Shown: positions 7,382 through 15,322 of the stretch, piece after piece
How positions within the stretch are numbered: the stretch's first letter is position 1
Layout: the number at the start of each line of letters is the position of its first letter
DNA from: Candidatus Zixiibacteriota bacterium
GTDB lineage: Bacteria; Zixibacteria; MSB-5A5; CAIYYT01
Assembly: GCA_020853795.1 (NCBI GenBank)
Contig: JADYYF010000075.1
Location: forward strand, 1 to 36,025
Length of the DNA: 36,025 nt
Reading direction: 5' to 3'
Notes under the pieces: model-generated
The model's database searches: none
Seen by the model: the letters and a program-made list of their open reading frames with translations, nothing else
What the model was told of the DNA's origin: nothing
Made by a program: the position numbers and the translations under genes

Positions 7382-9511
7382 CTACTGCCGACACGGCGCC
7401 GGTCCGCCTCCAAATATCCACATGATCAAATTGACCGCATCCGAAATCGTGACTAACCGATCGCAGTTGACATCCGCCGATCGATAGGGCAATGGTTCCG
7501 GACCGTCACTGAAGATGAAGTTGATCATGAAGACCGCATCGGAGACGCTGGCTTCCCCGGTGTTGTCGCAGTCTCCGTTCAGAATCACCGGCGCCGGAGC
7601 CTCGAGCACATACAGGCTGCCGTTGGCGTAGAGGAACAAGTTGCCGCCCTCAAACTCGATCGCCTCACCGCGGTCACCGTAGAAGTTGGTTGATACTTCT
7701 TGCGGATACCACGGGCTGTAGAGATCCACGATTGACAAACTCCTCGCGCCGGTGAAGACATAGTCGCCGTCTATCACACTGCCGTAGGCACGTCCGTTCA
7801 TAAGATACTCACTACCGACCTTGACCGGCGTCGCTGGCGAACTAATATCGATGACATCAAAGTGACCGCCGCCCTCGATGAGGCAGAGGTAGTCCCCGGC
7901 AAGCACTATGTCCTTGCCCTGCGGGCTGTAAGCGCTGACGTATTCACCAAGCTTGACCGGTGCCGACGGGACTGTGACATCGACGAAAGAAACGGTACTG
8001 GTTTGCGCTCCGGTGAACCAGTGAACGAACAACGTCTTATCTCGCATCTGCATGCTGGTGGTATACTCCATCCCCGGCTCCGAGTACACCATCTCCGCCA
8101 CCGGATGGAGTGGATCGCTGAGATCGATGAACTGAACTCCGGCGCCGCCGGTAGAGTACGCGCGATCGCCGTCAATCAGGACATTCATCGACAAATATGG
8201 CTCGACGACTCGGCCTGTAAGGACCGGGTTCGCCGGATCGCTGATGTCGAGCGCGTTAATGGCCTCGCCGTCGGCCACGTAAGCAATGCCGTCCTCCAGT
8301 TCAACACTCCATGCGCCGTACCCCGGTGGATACCACGAGGCCAACATCTGCGGATGTGCCCGGTCGGTGATATCCGCCAGAATCAGGTGCCCACAGGCGA
8401 TCGCCGCCAAATTGCCCCTGACATCAATATCGTGCGCCCACGAATAGATGCCCTCGTAACTACCGATCAGCACCGGGGCCGCCGGATTCGTCGCACTGAA
8501 TATGCTGATCTTGTTCAACAACTCGAAATACAACTGGTGTCCAACGGCCATCGCGCCCCACGACTGGGTTAGCACCGATCCAACTCGCACCGGCTGGGCC
8601 GGATTGTTGAAGTCAATAACCTGGACGTATTCGTTCTGACCGCGCGTGCCATAGACATTCGCATCAATTACATCGATTTGTCCATACAGGGGCCCGTTGA
8701 AGGCGCCCAGCCGTACCGGAGCTGCTGGCGCGCTGATATCGAGGGCCACGATTTCGTTGGTGTCCTCGCCTGTGCGATCGACCACATAAAGCCGATCGCC
8801 TTCACCGGTCAGATACTCCGCGTCAACAAACTCCGTGTAGGTGGTCACGGTTGTCGGAGCGGTCGGAACCGAAAGGTCGACGACCCGTACGTCCGCACCC
8901 TCGATTGTAAAGAGCTTGTCACCGCGCATCACGCCGCGCCAGCCGCTGGTTCGGTACTGCATGGCCACCGGCTGCGGCGCCGCTGGGTTGGAGATATCGA
9001 CAACTGCGATATTGCCCAAATCAAGAATGACCAGATACTGCCCGTAGTTAATGAAGCAGTAGCCTAATGATTCCAGCTGGCACTCGCCGCTGATCACGGG
9101 CGCCGCTGGATTGCTGACATCCACCGAGACCAAATATCGCTCGGTGCCCGTTCCACGCCGAATCAAGTACACGTGCGTGCCGGAAACACCGATGCCATTA
9201 CTGTAGATGCCGGCATCGAAGAACACCTGGGATGCCACGACCGGCGCCAAGGGATCACTGGCATCAACAATGAAGAGCCCCCAAACCGCCAGGCAGTAGA
9301 TGATATCGCCGTTGACCGCAAACGTCTCCACGTAGGGCAGTGCCAGATGGCCCACGACATTGACAGGATACCGTGGGTCAGTTGCAGCCGGCAGAAGCCG
9401 TTCTTCGCTCGCGGCTGACGGCCCCGGCAGTAGAGCCTCACCGGGAAGCAGTACGGCCTGCAGTTGAACGAAGAAAACCAGGATCAGTAACGGCAGAAGC
9501 AAGCGTCTCAT
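7382..9511 (-). CDS. Secreted LVIVD-repeat beta-propeller protein with C-terminal dockerin-like domain
   Basis: A 709-residue exported protein. The start at 9511 (MRRLLLPLL) is chosen because GGGAGG lies 8-9 bases upstream on the minus strand; the earlier ATG at 9526 would place that ribosome site inside the gene. A signal peptide covers about residues 1-35. About thirteen LVIVD-type repeats follow, of the form h-x-h-h-D-h-S-x-P-x-x-P-V, for example LFIVDASDPLAPV, IAVVDISNPAAP, INALDISDPANPV and FDVIDISSPATPV. They are predicted to build beta-propeller blades for surface or extracellular binding. The last 65 residues contain two dockerin-like calcium loops. The first (DCDNTGEASVSD) lacks the central Asp, and the second (DVNCDRLVTISD) lacks the usual Gly after it. 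The exact ligand is unknown. Confidence 0.85.
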   Translation of the reverse strand: MRRLLLPLLILVFFVQLQAVLLPGEALLPGPSAASEERLLPAATDPRYPVNVVGHLALPYVETFAVNGDIIYCLAVWGLFIVDASDPLAPVVASQVFFDAGIYSNGIGVSGTHVYLIRRGTGTERYLVSVDVSNPAAPVISGECQLESLGYCFINYGQYLVILDLGNIAVVDISNPAAPQPVAMQYRTSGWRGVMRGDKLFTIEGADVRVVDLSVPTAPTTVTTYTEFVDAEYLTGEGDRLYVVDRTGEDTNEIVALDISAPAAPVRLGAFNGPLYGQIDVIDANVYGTRGQNEYVQVIDFNNPAQPVRVGSVLTQSWGAMAVGHQLYFELLNKISIFSATNPAAPVLIGSYEGIYSWAHDIDVRGNLAAIACGHLILADITDRAHPQMLASWYPPGYGAWSVELEDGIAYVADGEAINALDISDPANPVLTGRVVEPYLSMNVLIDGDRAYSTGGAGVQFIDLSDPLHPVAEMVYSEPGMEYTTSMQMRDKTLFVHWFTGAQTSTVSFVDVTVPSAPVKLGEYVSAYSPQGKDIVLAGDYLCLIEGGGHFDVIDISSPATPVKVGSEYLMNGRAYGSVIDGDYVFTGARSLSIVDLYSPWYPQEVSTNFYGDRGEAIEFEGGNLFLYANGSLYVLEAPAPVILNGDCDNTGEASVSDAVFMINFIFSDGPEPLPYRSADVNCDRLVTISDAVNLIMWIFGGGPAPCRQ

Positions 9512-9855
9512 GATTGAACCTCCCATTTAACATTGATTTCCAAGCAATCCCTTACCGGCCACTCGGCTCTGTTGCCGCGCTCTGATGAGGTTCGAAGTCG
9601 AATAGCCGCCTCGGTGCCGCTATCTCGTTCCTTTGAGAATTGTTTCAAAATCGTTGAGTTACAACACCATATTACAGCAATTCTCAAGATCCGTCAAGAG
9701 CATTTTCGACTTGTCGCTGCCCAGGCCGGCGCATTCGCCGTTCGATTCCGTTGCTTCCGCACCGCGGATCGCTTATGTTGGCGTCGCTTTCAGGCTCCCG
9801 TCGGAGGTAAGACTACCCCCGAATCGGGACCAGACTTGTAACCAAGAAGGACCCC
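9512..9855. other. Divergent intergenic region between the LVIVD gene and the asparaginase gene
   Basis: 344 bp without a supported gene. The middle part is more AT-rich than its surroundings and holds the inverted repeat at 9633-9687. Promoters for both flanking genes should lie here, but I could not pick convincing -35/-10 pairs. Confidence 0.5.
9633..9687. promoter_or_regulatory. Spaced 10-bp inverted repeat, possible operator
   Basis: TTGAGAATTG (9633-9642) and CAATTCTCAA (9678-9687) are perfect inverted copies separated by 35 bp of AT-rich sequence, between two divergent genes. It could bind a dimeric regulator or form a long-looped hairpin. No function is shown. Confidence 0.4.
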
Positions 9856-10863
9856 ATGTCCGAGATTTTAGCCTCCGTTTTTCGCAACACATCCGTCGAG
9901 TCGGTCCATTACGGCTCGATCGTTGTCACCGACAACAAGGGCACCGTCCTGTACTACTGCGGCGACCCGGAATTGGTCACGTACACGCGCTCGTCAATGA
10001 AGGCATTCCAATTCCTCGCCGTCTACGAGTCCGGCGCCACCAAACGCTTCGGTCACAACCTGCAGCAAATCGCCATCATGCTCGGCTCGCACAACGGCAG
10101 CGAACTGCATCAGAAGGTCGCCAAATCGAACCTCGACCTGATCGGCCTCGACGAATCGTACCTCAAATGCGGCACGCATCTGCCGATCGAATTGCGCAAC
10201 CAGGGCGAAGTCCCGGTTGCCGGTGTCAAGTACTCGCCGCTCGCGCACAACTGCTCCGGCAAACACTCCGGCCAACTGGCGCTCGCCGTCCACATTGACG
10301 ACGACGCGCACAACTACATCGATCCTGAATCGAAGACGCAAGTCATGGTGCGGCAGGCGATCAGTGAAGCCTACGATTATCCCGCCGACCAGTTCGGTCG
10401 CGGCACCGACGGCTGTTCGCTGCCGAACTACGCTCTGCCGCTGCGCAACATGGCCAAAGGCTACGCGAATCTCGTCACCCGGACTGCCGCGTCACCGTTG
10501 CGCCGCGAAGCCTATGGCGTCGTCATCGACGCCATGACCGAGCACGCCCTGATGGTCTCCGGCAATGGCCGCAGCGATCTGGCGATTACCGAAGCCGGCA
10601 AGGGCGATGTCATCCTCAAGATCGGCGGGGAAGCCGTCCAGGTGGTCGGCGTCATCTCCAGGGGTCTCGGCATTGCCATCAAGATCGCCGACGGCAACTC
10701 CCGCGCACTGGCGCCGGTGATCTGCGAAGTCTTGCGCCAGCTTGGAGTCCTCGATGATGCCGCCGTCAAATCCCTCGGGACTTTCGCGCGTACTCCCCTT
10801 TACAATGATCGCAAAATTCTCATCGGCGAAATTGTGCCGACGTTTAAATTGCAGAAAGGTTGA
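9856..10863 (+). CDS. Asparaginase II-family (ReAV-type) hydrolase
   Basis: 335 residues with full-length similarity to the asparaginase II family (Pfam PF06089, Rhizobium etli inducible L-asparaginase), predicted to hydrolyse L-asparagine to aspartate and ammonia in the cytoplasm. From what I recall of the R. etli enzyme, its zinc is held by Cys135, Lys138 and Cys189 and its nucleophile area has Ser48-Lys51 and Ser80. Here the matching residues are Cys133 and Lys136 (NCSGKHSG), Cys187 (GTDGCSLPNY), Ser46/Lys49 (TRSSMKAFQ) and Ser78 (LGSHNG), a constant offset of two. There is no signal peptide. AGAAGGA precedes the start. The HD-domain gene begins one base after the stop. Confidence 0.88.
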   Translation: MSEILASVFRNTSVESVHYGSIVVTDNKGTVLYYCGDPELVTYTRSSMKAFQFLAVYESGATKRFGHNLQQIAIMLGSHNGSELHQKVAKSNLDLIGLDESYLKCGTHLPIELRNQGEVPVAGVKYSPLAHNCSGKHSGQLALAVHIDDDAHNYIDPESKTQVMVRQAISEAYDYPADQFGRGTDGCSLPNYALPLRNMAKGYANLVTRTAASPLRREAYGVVIDAMTEHALMVSGNGRSDLAITEAGKGDVILKIGGEAVQVVGVISRGLGIAIKIADGNSRALAPVICEVLRQLGVLDDAAVKSLGTFARTPLYNDRKILIGEIVPTFKLQKG

Positions 10864-10864
10864 T

Positions 10865-11404
10865 ATGAAGGATTTCCTGAAATCCAAATTCCCCGAGCTG
10901 AACCAGATCAAAGACACCAAGCTTCGCGAGGGCGTGCTCAATGTTATGATCGAGGCCGTCGAACTCAGCGGGTTCTCCCAAGCGGAACTCGAGCAGGTGC
11001 CGTTCACGCTGCTGATCCCCGGCACGCCGATTTCGCTGATTACCCACACCCGCGCCGTGCTCGACACCGCCCTCCGCGCCGCCGATTCGCTCGCGCAGTT
11101 CTTCGGCGATCGCATCCCGGTCAATCGCGACTACCTGATCGCCGGCGGCCTGCTCCACGACATCGGCAAGTTCGCCGAGTACAAGAACGACAACGGCAAG
11201 TTCGGCAAGTCCGACTTCGGCAAACTGGTGCGCCATCCGTTCTCCGGTGCGGCGCTCGCGATGAAACACGGCTTGCCGCCCGATGTCGTCCATCTGATCG
11301 CGACTCACGCCGGCGAAGGTGACAAGGGCTATCGCACCCCGATGTCGATTATTTTGCACCACGCCGACTTCATCAACTTCGAAGCCCTCGGCGGTAAGCT
11401 TTAA
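10865..11404 (+). CDS. HD-domain metal-dependent phosphohydrolase
   Basis: 179 residues. The ATG at 10865 lies one base after the asparaginase stop, with AGAAAGG overlapping the end of that gene as ribosome site. An in-frame open region extends further upstream but only as a shadow of the asparaginase gene. The HD signature is clear: LLHDIGK with His98-Asp99, then VRHPFSGA, THAGEGD and LHHADF, giving the His/Asp set of a metal-dependent phosphohydrolase. The substrate (nucleotide, phosphate monoester or other) cannot be told from sequence. The N-terminal 90 residues are helical. Coupling to the asparaginase suggests shared regulation, not necessarily a shared pathway. Confidence 0.82.
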   Translation: MKDFLKSKFPELNQIKDTKLREGVLNVMIEAVELSGFSQAELEQVPFTLLIPGTPISLITHTRAVLDTALRAADSLAQFFGDRIPVNRDYLIAGGLLHDIGKFAEYKNDNGKFGKSDFGKLVRHPFSGAALAMKHGLPPDVVHLIATHAGEGDKGYRTPMSIILHHADFINFEALGGKL

Positions 11405-11445
11405 GCTCTCATTCGCTCCCAGCATACAAACTGCATCACCTCGTT

Positions 11446-11482
11446 CCCCTCTCCCCCTGGGAGAGGGGCAGGGGTGAGGGCT
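11446..11482. repeat. Family A palindromic repeat (copy 3)
   Basis: CCCCTCTCCC, then CTGGGAGAGGGG, then the right tail CAGGGGTGAGGGCT. The orientation is the same as all other copies. Confidence 0.75.
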
Positions 11483-11495
11483 TCCTCTCGCCGCC

Positions 11496-11567
11496 GGTGG
11501 GATAGACATTCCTGTCTGGCACTCTTTGCTGTGACCCACACCGACAGACAGGGACGTCCGTCCCACC
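11496..11567. repeat. Family C inverted repeat (copy 1)
   Basis: The left arm GGTGGGATAGACATTCCTGT (extending to 11520) and the right arm ending GACGTCCGTCCCACC (11543-11567) are imperfect 25-bp inverted copies with 22 bp between them. The same element recurs at 13469-13540, and its left arm alone at 34644-34668. Confidence 0.7.
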
Positions 11568-11741
11568 ATCGCACTTCCAGTTGCGTCGATTCTTGATTTC
11601 GCGCGGAATCCCTGGAATCCGCAAACTATCGGCGGTATCCAGCTCGAAATTGTGAACCGACGCGCCTCAGTTTCTGGGCAATCACAACCCATGGGACAGC
11701 CTCGAAATCACCATCCCCCCAGCGGCGGTCCGACTTCTAAA

Positions 11742-11780
11742 CTCCCCCTCGCCTCTGGTGGCGGGGCAGGGGTGAGGGCC
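11742..11780. repeat. Family A palindromic repeat (copy 4, diverged)
   Basis: CTCCCCCTCGCC, TCTGGTGGCGGGG, then CAGGGGTGAGGGCC. The left palindrome has drifted, while the right tail GGGGTGAGGG is kept. Confidence 0.6.
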
Positions 11781-11889
11781 TTTACGAGCAGCCATTTTCC
11801 CCGTCCAATTCGCATGACTTTCCCCTCCATGATTGCTATATTCAACGGACTATCCCTCCCCCTTCCAGCAAGGGGGCGAGTACTGTGTT

Positions 11890-11908
11890 ATCCCGCGGCA
11901 GGCGGGAT
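11890..11908. repeat. Family B palindrome next to the tryptophanase ribosome site
   Basis: ATCCCGC (11890-11896), loop GGCAG, GCGGGAT (11902-11908). It ends 7 bases before the GGGAG (11916-11920) used by the downstream gene, so it may lie in its 5' untranslated region. Confidence 0.6.
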
Positions 11909-11926
11909 TCAACTTGGGAGCCGATG

Positions 11927-13321
11927 ATGGAACATTTTGCCGAGCCCTACCGCATCAAGGTTGTTGAGCCGATTAATCTGATCTCCCGCGAAGAACGCGA
12001 ACAGCGCATCCGCGAAGCCCATTTCAACATTTTCAACCTCAAATCGCGTCACGTCTTCGTCGATTTGCTCACCGACTCCGGCACCAGCGCCATGAGCGAC
12101 AACCAGTGGGCCGGCATGATGCTCGGCGATGAAGCCTACGCCCAATGCCGCAACTACGAGAATTTCGAGGAGGCGCTCCGCGACATCTTCGGCTTCAAAC
12201 ACTTCATCCCCGTCCATCAGGGTCGCGTCGCCGAGAACCTGCTATTTTCCACGATTGTTAAACCCGGTGACTTCATCATCAACAACACCCATTTCGACAC
12301 CACCCGCGCCAATACGATGCACAAGGGCGGTATCCCGGTCGACATCCCCTGCAAGGAAGCCCGCGACCCGCACTCGCAATTTCCGTTTAAGGGCAACATG
12401 GACGTCGCGAAACTGGAAGACTTCATCCGCGAGAAGGGCGCCGCCAAAATTCCGGCCTGCTTCATTACGTTGACCAACAATTCCGCCGGTGGCCAGCCGG
12501 TCTCGCTCGAGAACATCAAGGCCGTGCATTCAGTGCTGCAAAGATTCGGCGTGCCGCTCTATTTCGATTGCGCCCGCTTTGCCGAGAATGCCTATTTCAT
12601 CAAGACCCGCGAGCACGGCTACGAAAACAAATCGATCAAAGAAATCGCCCGCGAAATCTTCTCCTACGCCGACGGCGCGCTGATGTCCGCCAAGAAGGAC
12701 GGCCTCGTCAACATGGGCGGCTTCCTCGGCGTCAACGACTCCGAACTCGAGCAGAAACTGACCAATCTCATGATCCTGATCGAGGGCTTCCGTACTTACG
12801 GCGGATTGGCCGGACGCGACCTCGAAGCAATTGCGCGCGGCATCTACGAGGCGCTCGACGAACGCTATCTCGAGTTCCGCACCAAGCAAGTGAAGTTCCT
12901 CGGCGATGAACTGATGAAACGCGGCGTGCCGATCATCGAACCCGCCGGCGGTCATGCCATCTTCATCAATGCCGGCGAGTACCTGCCGCACATCGAGCCC
13001 AAGGATTTCCCCGGCCAATCCCTCGTCGTCGCGCTCTATCGCGAGGGCGGCATCCGCGCCTGCGAAATCGGCTCGATCATGTTCGAGACCAAAGACCCGC
13101 TCAGCGGCAAGCAGGAATACGCGCCCTACGAGTTGGTGCGTCTCGCGGTACCGCGCCGCGTCTACACCAACGCGCACCTGATGCACGTCGCCGTTACGCT
13201 CGAGAAGATCAACAGTTACAAAGACAAGCTGGTCGGCTTCGAATTCGAGTACGAAGCCCAGTATCTCCGCCACTTCACCATGAAACTGCGCGAAAAATCC
13301 ACCGTCAAAGCGAAGGTGTAG
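11927..13321 (+). CDS. tnaA: Tryptophanase (tryptophan indole-lyase)-type PLP enzyme
   Basis: 464 residues of the beta-eliminating lyase family: tryptophanase (L-tryptophan to indole, pyruvate and ammonia) or tyrosine phenol-lyase (TPL). Much of the backbone resembles TPL, for example SGTSAMSDNQWAGMM and FGFKHFIPVHQGR. The residues that set specificity follow tryptophanase. As I recall, TPL needs Thr124 and Arg381 for the phenol hydroxyl; this protein has Asp124 (HFDTTR) and Ile381 (CEIGSI), as in E. coli TnaA. The PLP lysine is Lys257 in MSAKKD, and ARFAENAYFIK and NNSAGGQPVS are also TnaA-like. Of two adjacent ATGs (11924, 11927) I took the second because GGGAG is then 6 bases away. No tnaC-like leader or tnaB permease is visible. 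Confidence 0.85.
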   Translation: MEHFAEPYRIKVVEPINLISREEREQRIREAHFNIFNLKSRHVFVDLLTDSGTSAMSDNQWAGMMLGDEAYAQCRNYENFEEALRDIFGFKHFIPVHQGRVAENLLFSTIVKPGDFIINNTHFDTTRANTMHKGGIPVDIPCKEARDPHSQFPFKGNMDVAKLEDFIREKGAAKIPACFITLTNNSAGGQPVSLENIKAVHSVLQRFGVPLYFDCARFAENAYFIKTREHGYENKSIKEIAREIFSYADGALMSAKKDGLVNMGGFLGVNDSELEQKLTNLMILIEGFRTYGGLAGRDLEAIARGIYEALDERYLEFRTKQVKFLGDELMKRGVPIIEPAGGHAIFINAGEYLPHIEPKDFPGQSLVVALYREGGIRACEIGSIMFETKDPLSGKQEYAPYELVRLAVPRRVYTNAHLMHVAVTLEKINSYKDKLVGFEFEYEAQYLRHFTMKLREKSTVKAKV

Positions 13322-13468
13322 GGGGAGCTGTCGACCGAAACCCCGGTGGCAGATTCTCGAAATCGCGGACGTATCTGCTGGATTGCCGTCGCATCAGGTC
13401 CTCTCGTGCGCCGCAGACGCTGCAAGAACTACGACACAAGTCCGCTAAAGGCGACCTGACAGCATCCT

Positions 13469-13540
13469 GGTGGGTTAGACATTCCTGTCTGACATTCCCG
13501 CAACAGATATTGGACGACAGACACGAATGTCTATCCTACC
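13469..13540. repeat. Family C inverted repeat (copy 2)
   Basis: The left arm GGTGGGTTAGACATTCCTGT (to 13493) and the right arm GAATGTCTATCCTACC (within 13516-13540) are 25-bp imperfect inverted copies, 22 bp apart as in copy 1. Confidence 0.7.
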
Positions 13541-13580
13541 GGTGCCCCATCGCTTTCTGCCTTCTTGTTAGCGACTGAAT

Positions 13581-13617
13581 CCCCTCTCCGTCTGGGAGAG
13601 GGGCAGGGGTGAGGGTT
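13581..13617. repeat. Family A palindromic repeat (copy 5)
   Basis: CCCCTCTCC, GTCT, GGGAGAGGGG, then CAGGGGTGAGGGTT. It lies between the stop codons of two converging genes, so the hairpin could also help end transcription. Confidence 0.75.
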
Positions 13618-13623
13618 GCCCCT

Positions 13624-14187
13624 TTACCGCACCACCTTCACATCCCCCAACCCCACCTTCGCAAACACCCGAATCTTCACGTCAGCGCCATCGTAATTGC
13701 CGTCCTTATGATCCAAACTCGCGCCGAATCCGTCGCGCTTGTTGGTCAGGATTTCCACGTCGCCGATCCCTGAATTGCCCGTCGCCATCAGCGGAATTCC
13801 CGCCGGGACAATCACGTGAATGTCACCGATCCCGAGACTACACTCGACTTTGTTCTCGCCCGTCGCCAGCGTCGTCTGCGTCAGATCCAGATTGATCTCG
13901 CCGATCCCTTCCTCGACGTGCAACCCCGCGGAATCAATCGCGCTCGGCCGCAAGTTCACATCGCCGAACGTCTTCTTGAACTGCCGCCCGTCAAACTTCG
14001 CGTAGTCGAACACGTGCTGTTTCTCCGGACGAATCTTCTCGACCAACATCCACCCGCCCAGCACGATCAACACCACCGGCCAGTAGGTGCTCACCGCCTC
14101 GCCCAGATCGAACTCGAACCAGCGCATGTTGTCCGCCAGAAACAACACCCCGATCAGCAGCAATAGCAATCCCCAGAATATTCGCAT
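13624..14187 (-). CDS. LiaF-like membrane protein with DUF5668-type N-terminus
   Basis: 187 residues. Residues 1-20 (MRIFWGLLLLLIGVLFLADN) and about 33-50 (STYWPVVLIVLGGWMLV) are two membrane helices of the LiaI/LiaF type. The rest is a beta-rich domain with repeated phrases such as FGDVNL, GIGEINLDL, LGIGDIHVIVP, GIGDVEIL and VGLGDVKV. These are the turns of the LiaF C-terminal beta-helix-like domain (cell-wall-active antibiotic response). In Firmicutes LiaF inhibits the LiaRS two-component system; no such pair is nearby here, so the role is probably envelope-related but unknown. The gene is divergent from argF. The ribosome site on the minus strand is GGAGGT at about 14192-14197. Confidence 0.78.
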   Translation of the reverse strand: MRIFWGLLLLLIGVLFLADNMRWFEFDLGEAVSTYWPVVLIVLGGWMLVEKIRPEKQHVFDYAKFDGRQFKKTFGDVNLRPSAIDSAGLHVEEGIGEINLDLTQTTLATGENKVECSLGIGDIHVIVPAGIPLMATGNSGIGDVEILTNKRDGFGASLDHKDGNYDGADVKIRVFAKVGLGDVKVVR

Positions 14188-14380
14188 AATACCTCCAGTT
14201 CAACTACGACCGTCGTATTTCGTAAGTTGCCTTTGGACTCGCTTCGTTCGACCAAAGTCGAACCCACAAACGCAAATTATCGATATGACACCGGTCGGGC
14301 ACAAGGAAATTCCTTGACTCTCCCCGTGCACCCCGATAGCTTCACCGCGGTTTGATTTTGTATTATTAAGGAGCTTTTTC

Positions 14381-15301
14381 ATGAAAAGAGACTTTCTCGC
14401 CGAAACCGACTTCACCACCGCCGAAATCAAGCGGATTTTCGAGCTGTGCGCCCAGATGAAGAACGGTGAGATCGCCCCCAAGCCGTTGGCGGGCAAGACC
14501 GTCGGTTGCATCTTCCACAAAGCCTCGTTGCGCACCCGCATCTCCTTCGAGGTCGGCATCAGCGAACTCGGCGGCTCCTCCCTCTATATTACCGAGAAGG
14601 AAATCGAGCTGGGCAAGCGCGAGTCGATTTACGATGCCGCCAAGGTACTCTCCCGCTACCTTGGCATGATCACCATTCGTACTTTCGCCCACAGCGACGT
14701 CGAGCAACTGGCGCAGCATGCGTCGATTCCCGTGATTAACGCCTTGACCGATTTGCTTCATCCCTGCCAGATTTTTGGCGATGCCTTTACTATTATAGAG
14801 AAGAAACAAAAGCTTGAGGGGCTCAAGATTGTTTACCTGGGGGATGGCAACAACATCGCCAACTCCTGGATCAACCTCACCCGCCGCTTCAACTTCCATT
14901 TTGTGGTCGGTACCAACCCTAACACCATGCCGGACGAGAACTTGCTTAAGGCCGCCCGGGCCGACAACCTCGGCAAGGTGGAGGTAGTGTACGATCCTAA
15001 AGTCGCCGCCCGCGATGCCGATGTAGTCTATACGGATGTGTGGGCGAGCATGGGCCAGAAGCATCTGGCGGAAGAAAAAGCGGCGCTACTCAAAGACTTT
15101 CAGGTTAACGACGCGTTGACGAAACTCGCCAAGCCCGATTGTCTCGTGATGCACTGTCTGCCCGCTCTGCGCAACGCCGAGATCACTGACTCGGTGATGG
15201 ACGGCCCTAACTCGGTTGTTTTCGATCAGGCCGAAAACCGACTCCACATCCAGAAAGCAATCATGCTTGTGTTGATGGATGACAAACGACTGAAGAACTG
15301 A
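14381..15301 (+). CDS. argF: Ornithine carbamoyltransferase
   Basis: 306 residues, normal for OTCase, which makes citrulline from ornithine and carbamoyl phosphate in arginine synthesis. The carbamoyl phosphate loop is SLRTR (49-53), the HPCQ motif is at 127-130, DGNNIANSW begins at 155 and supports ornithine binding, and the DVWASMG loop is at 219-225. HCLPALR (258-264) holds the catalytic Cys259; many OTCases have His where Leu263 stands. Its classical DGNN and SMG motifs argue against the N-succinyl or N-acetyl ornithine variants. The start is fixed by AAGGAG (14368-14373) 7 bases upstream. A lipoprotein gene follows after 21 bp and may be read through. No other arg genes are in the window. 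Confidence 0.92.
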   Translation: MKRDFLAETDFTTAEIKRIFELCAQMKNGEIAPKPLAGKTVGCIFHKASLRTRISFEVGISELGGSSLYITEKEIELGKRESIYDAAKVLSRYLGMITIRTFAHSDVEQLAQHASIPVINALTDLLHPCQIFGDAFTIIEKKQKLEGLKIVYLGDGNNIANSWINLTRRFNFHFVVGTNPNTMPDENLLKAARADNLGKVEVVYDPKVAARDADVVYTDVWASMGQKHLAEEKAALLKDFQVNDALTKLAKPDCLVMHCLPALRNAEITDSVMDGPNSVVFDQAENRLHIQKAIMLVLMDDKRLKN

Positions 15302-15322
15302 TTCTTCACAAAGGAGTCACAC

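Larger units (their letters stand above)
11405..11926. other. Gene-free repeat mosaic upstream of the tryptophanase gene
   Basis: 522 bp with no supported gene. It contains two family A copies (11446-11482, 11742-11780), a long family C inverted repeat (11496-11567), an A-like palindrome CCCCCTT/AAGGGGG (11858-11876) and a family B palindrome (11890-11908) directly before the ribosome site of the next gene. Confidence 0.6.
13322..13623. other. Convergent intergenic region with repeats
   Basis: 302 bp between converging genes. It holds the family C inverted repeat (13469-13540) and a family A repeat (13581-13617), and no supported gene. Confidence 0.6.

Noticed and set aside
9512-9526. ATG at 9526 as start of the LVIVD-repeat gene
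   Set aside because: The GGGAGG ribosome site would then lie inside the gene; it is well placed for the ATG at 9511.
11927-13321. Tyrosine phenol-lyase as the primary call
   Set aside because: Backbone similarity is high, but positions 124 (Asp) and 381 (Ile) match tryptophanase rather than TPL (Thr, Arg).
14314-14342. TTGACT plus TAGCTT as argF promoter
   Set aside because: The spacing is 17 bp, but the -10 hexamer matches only three of six bases, so it is too weak to list.
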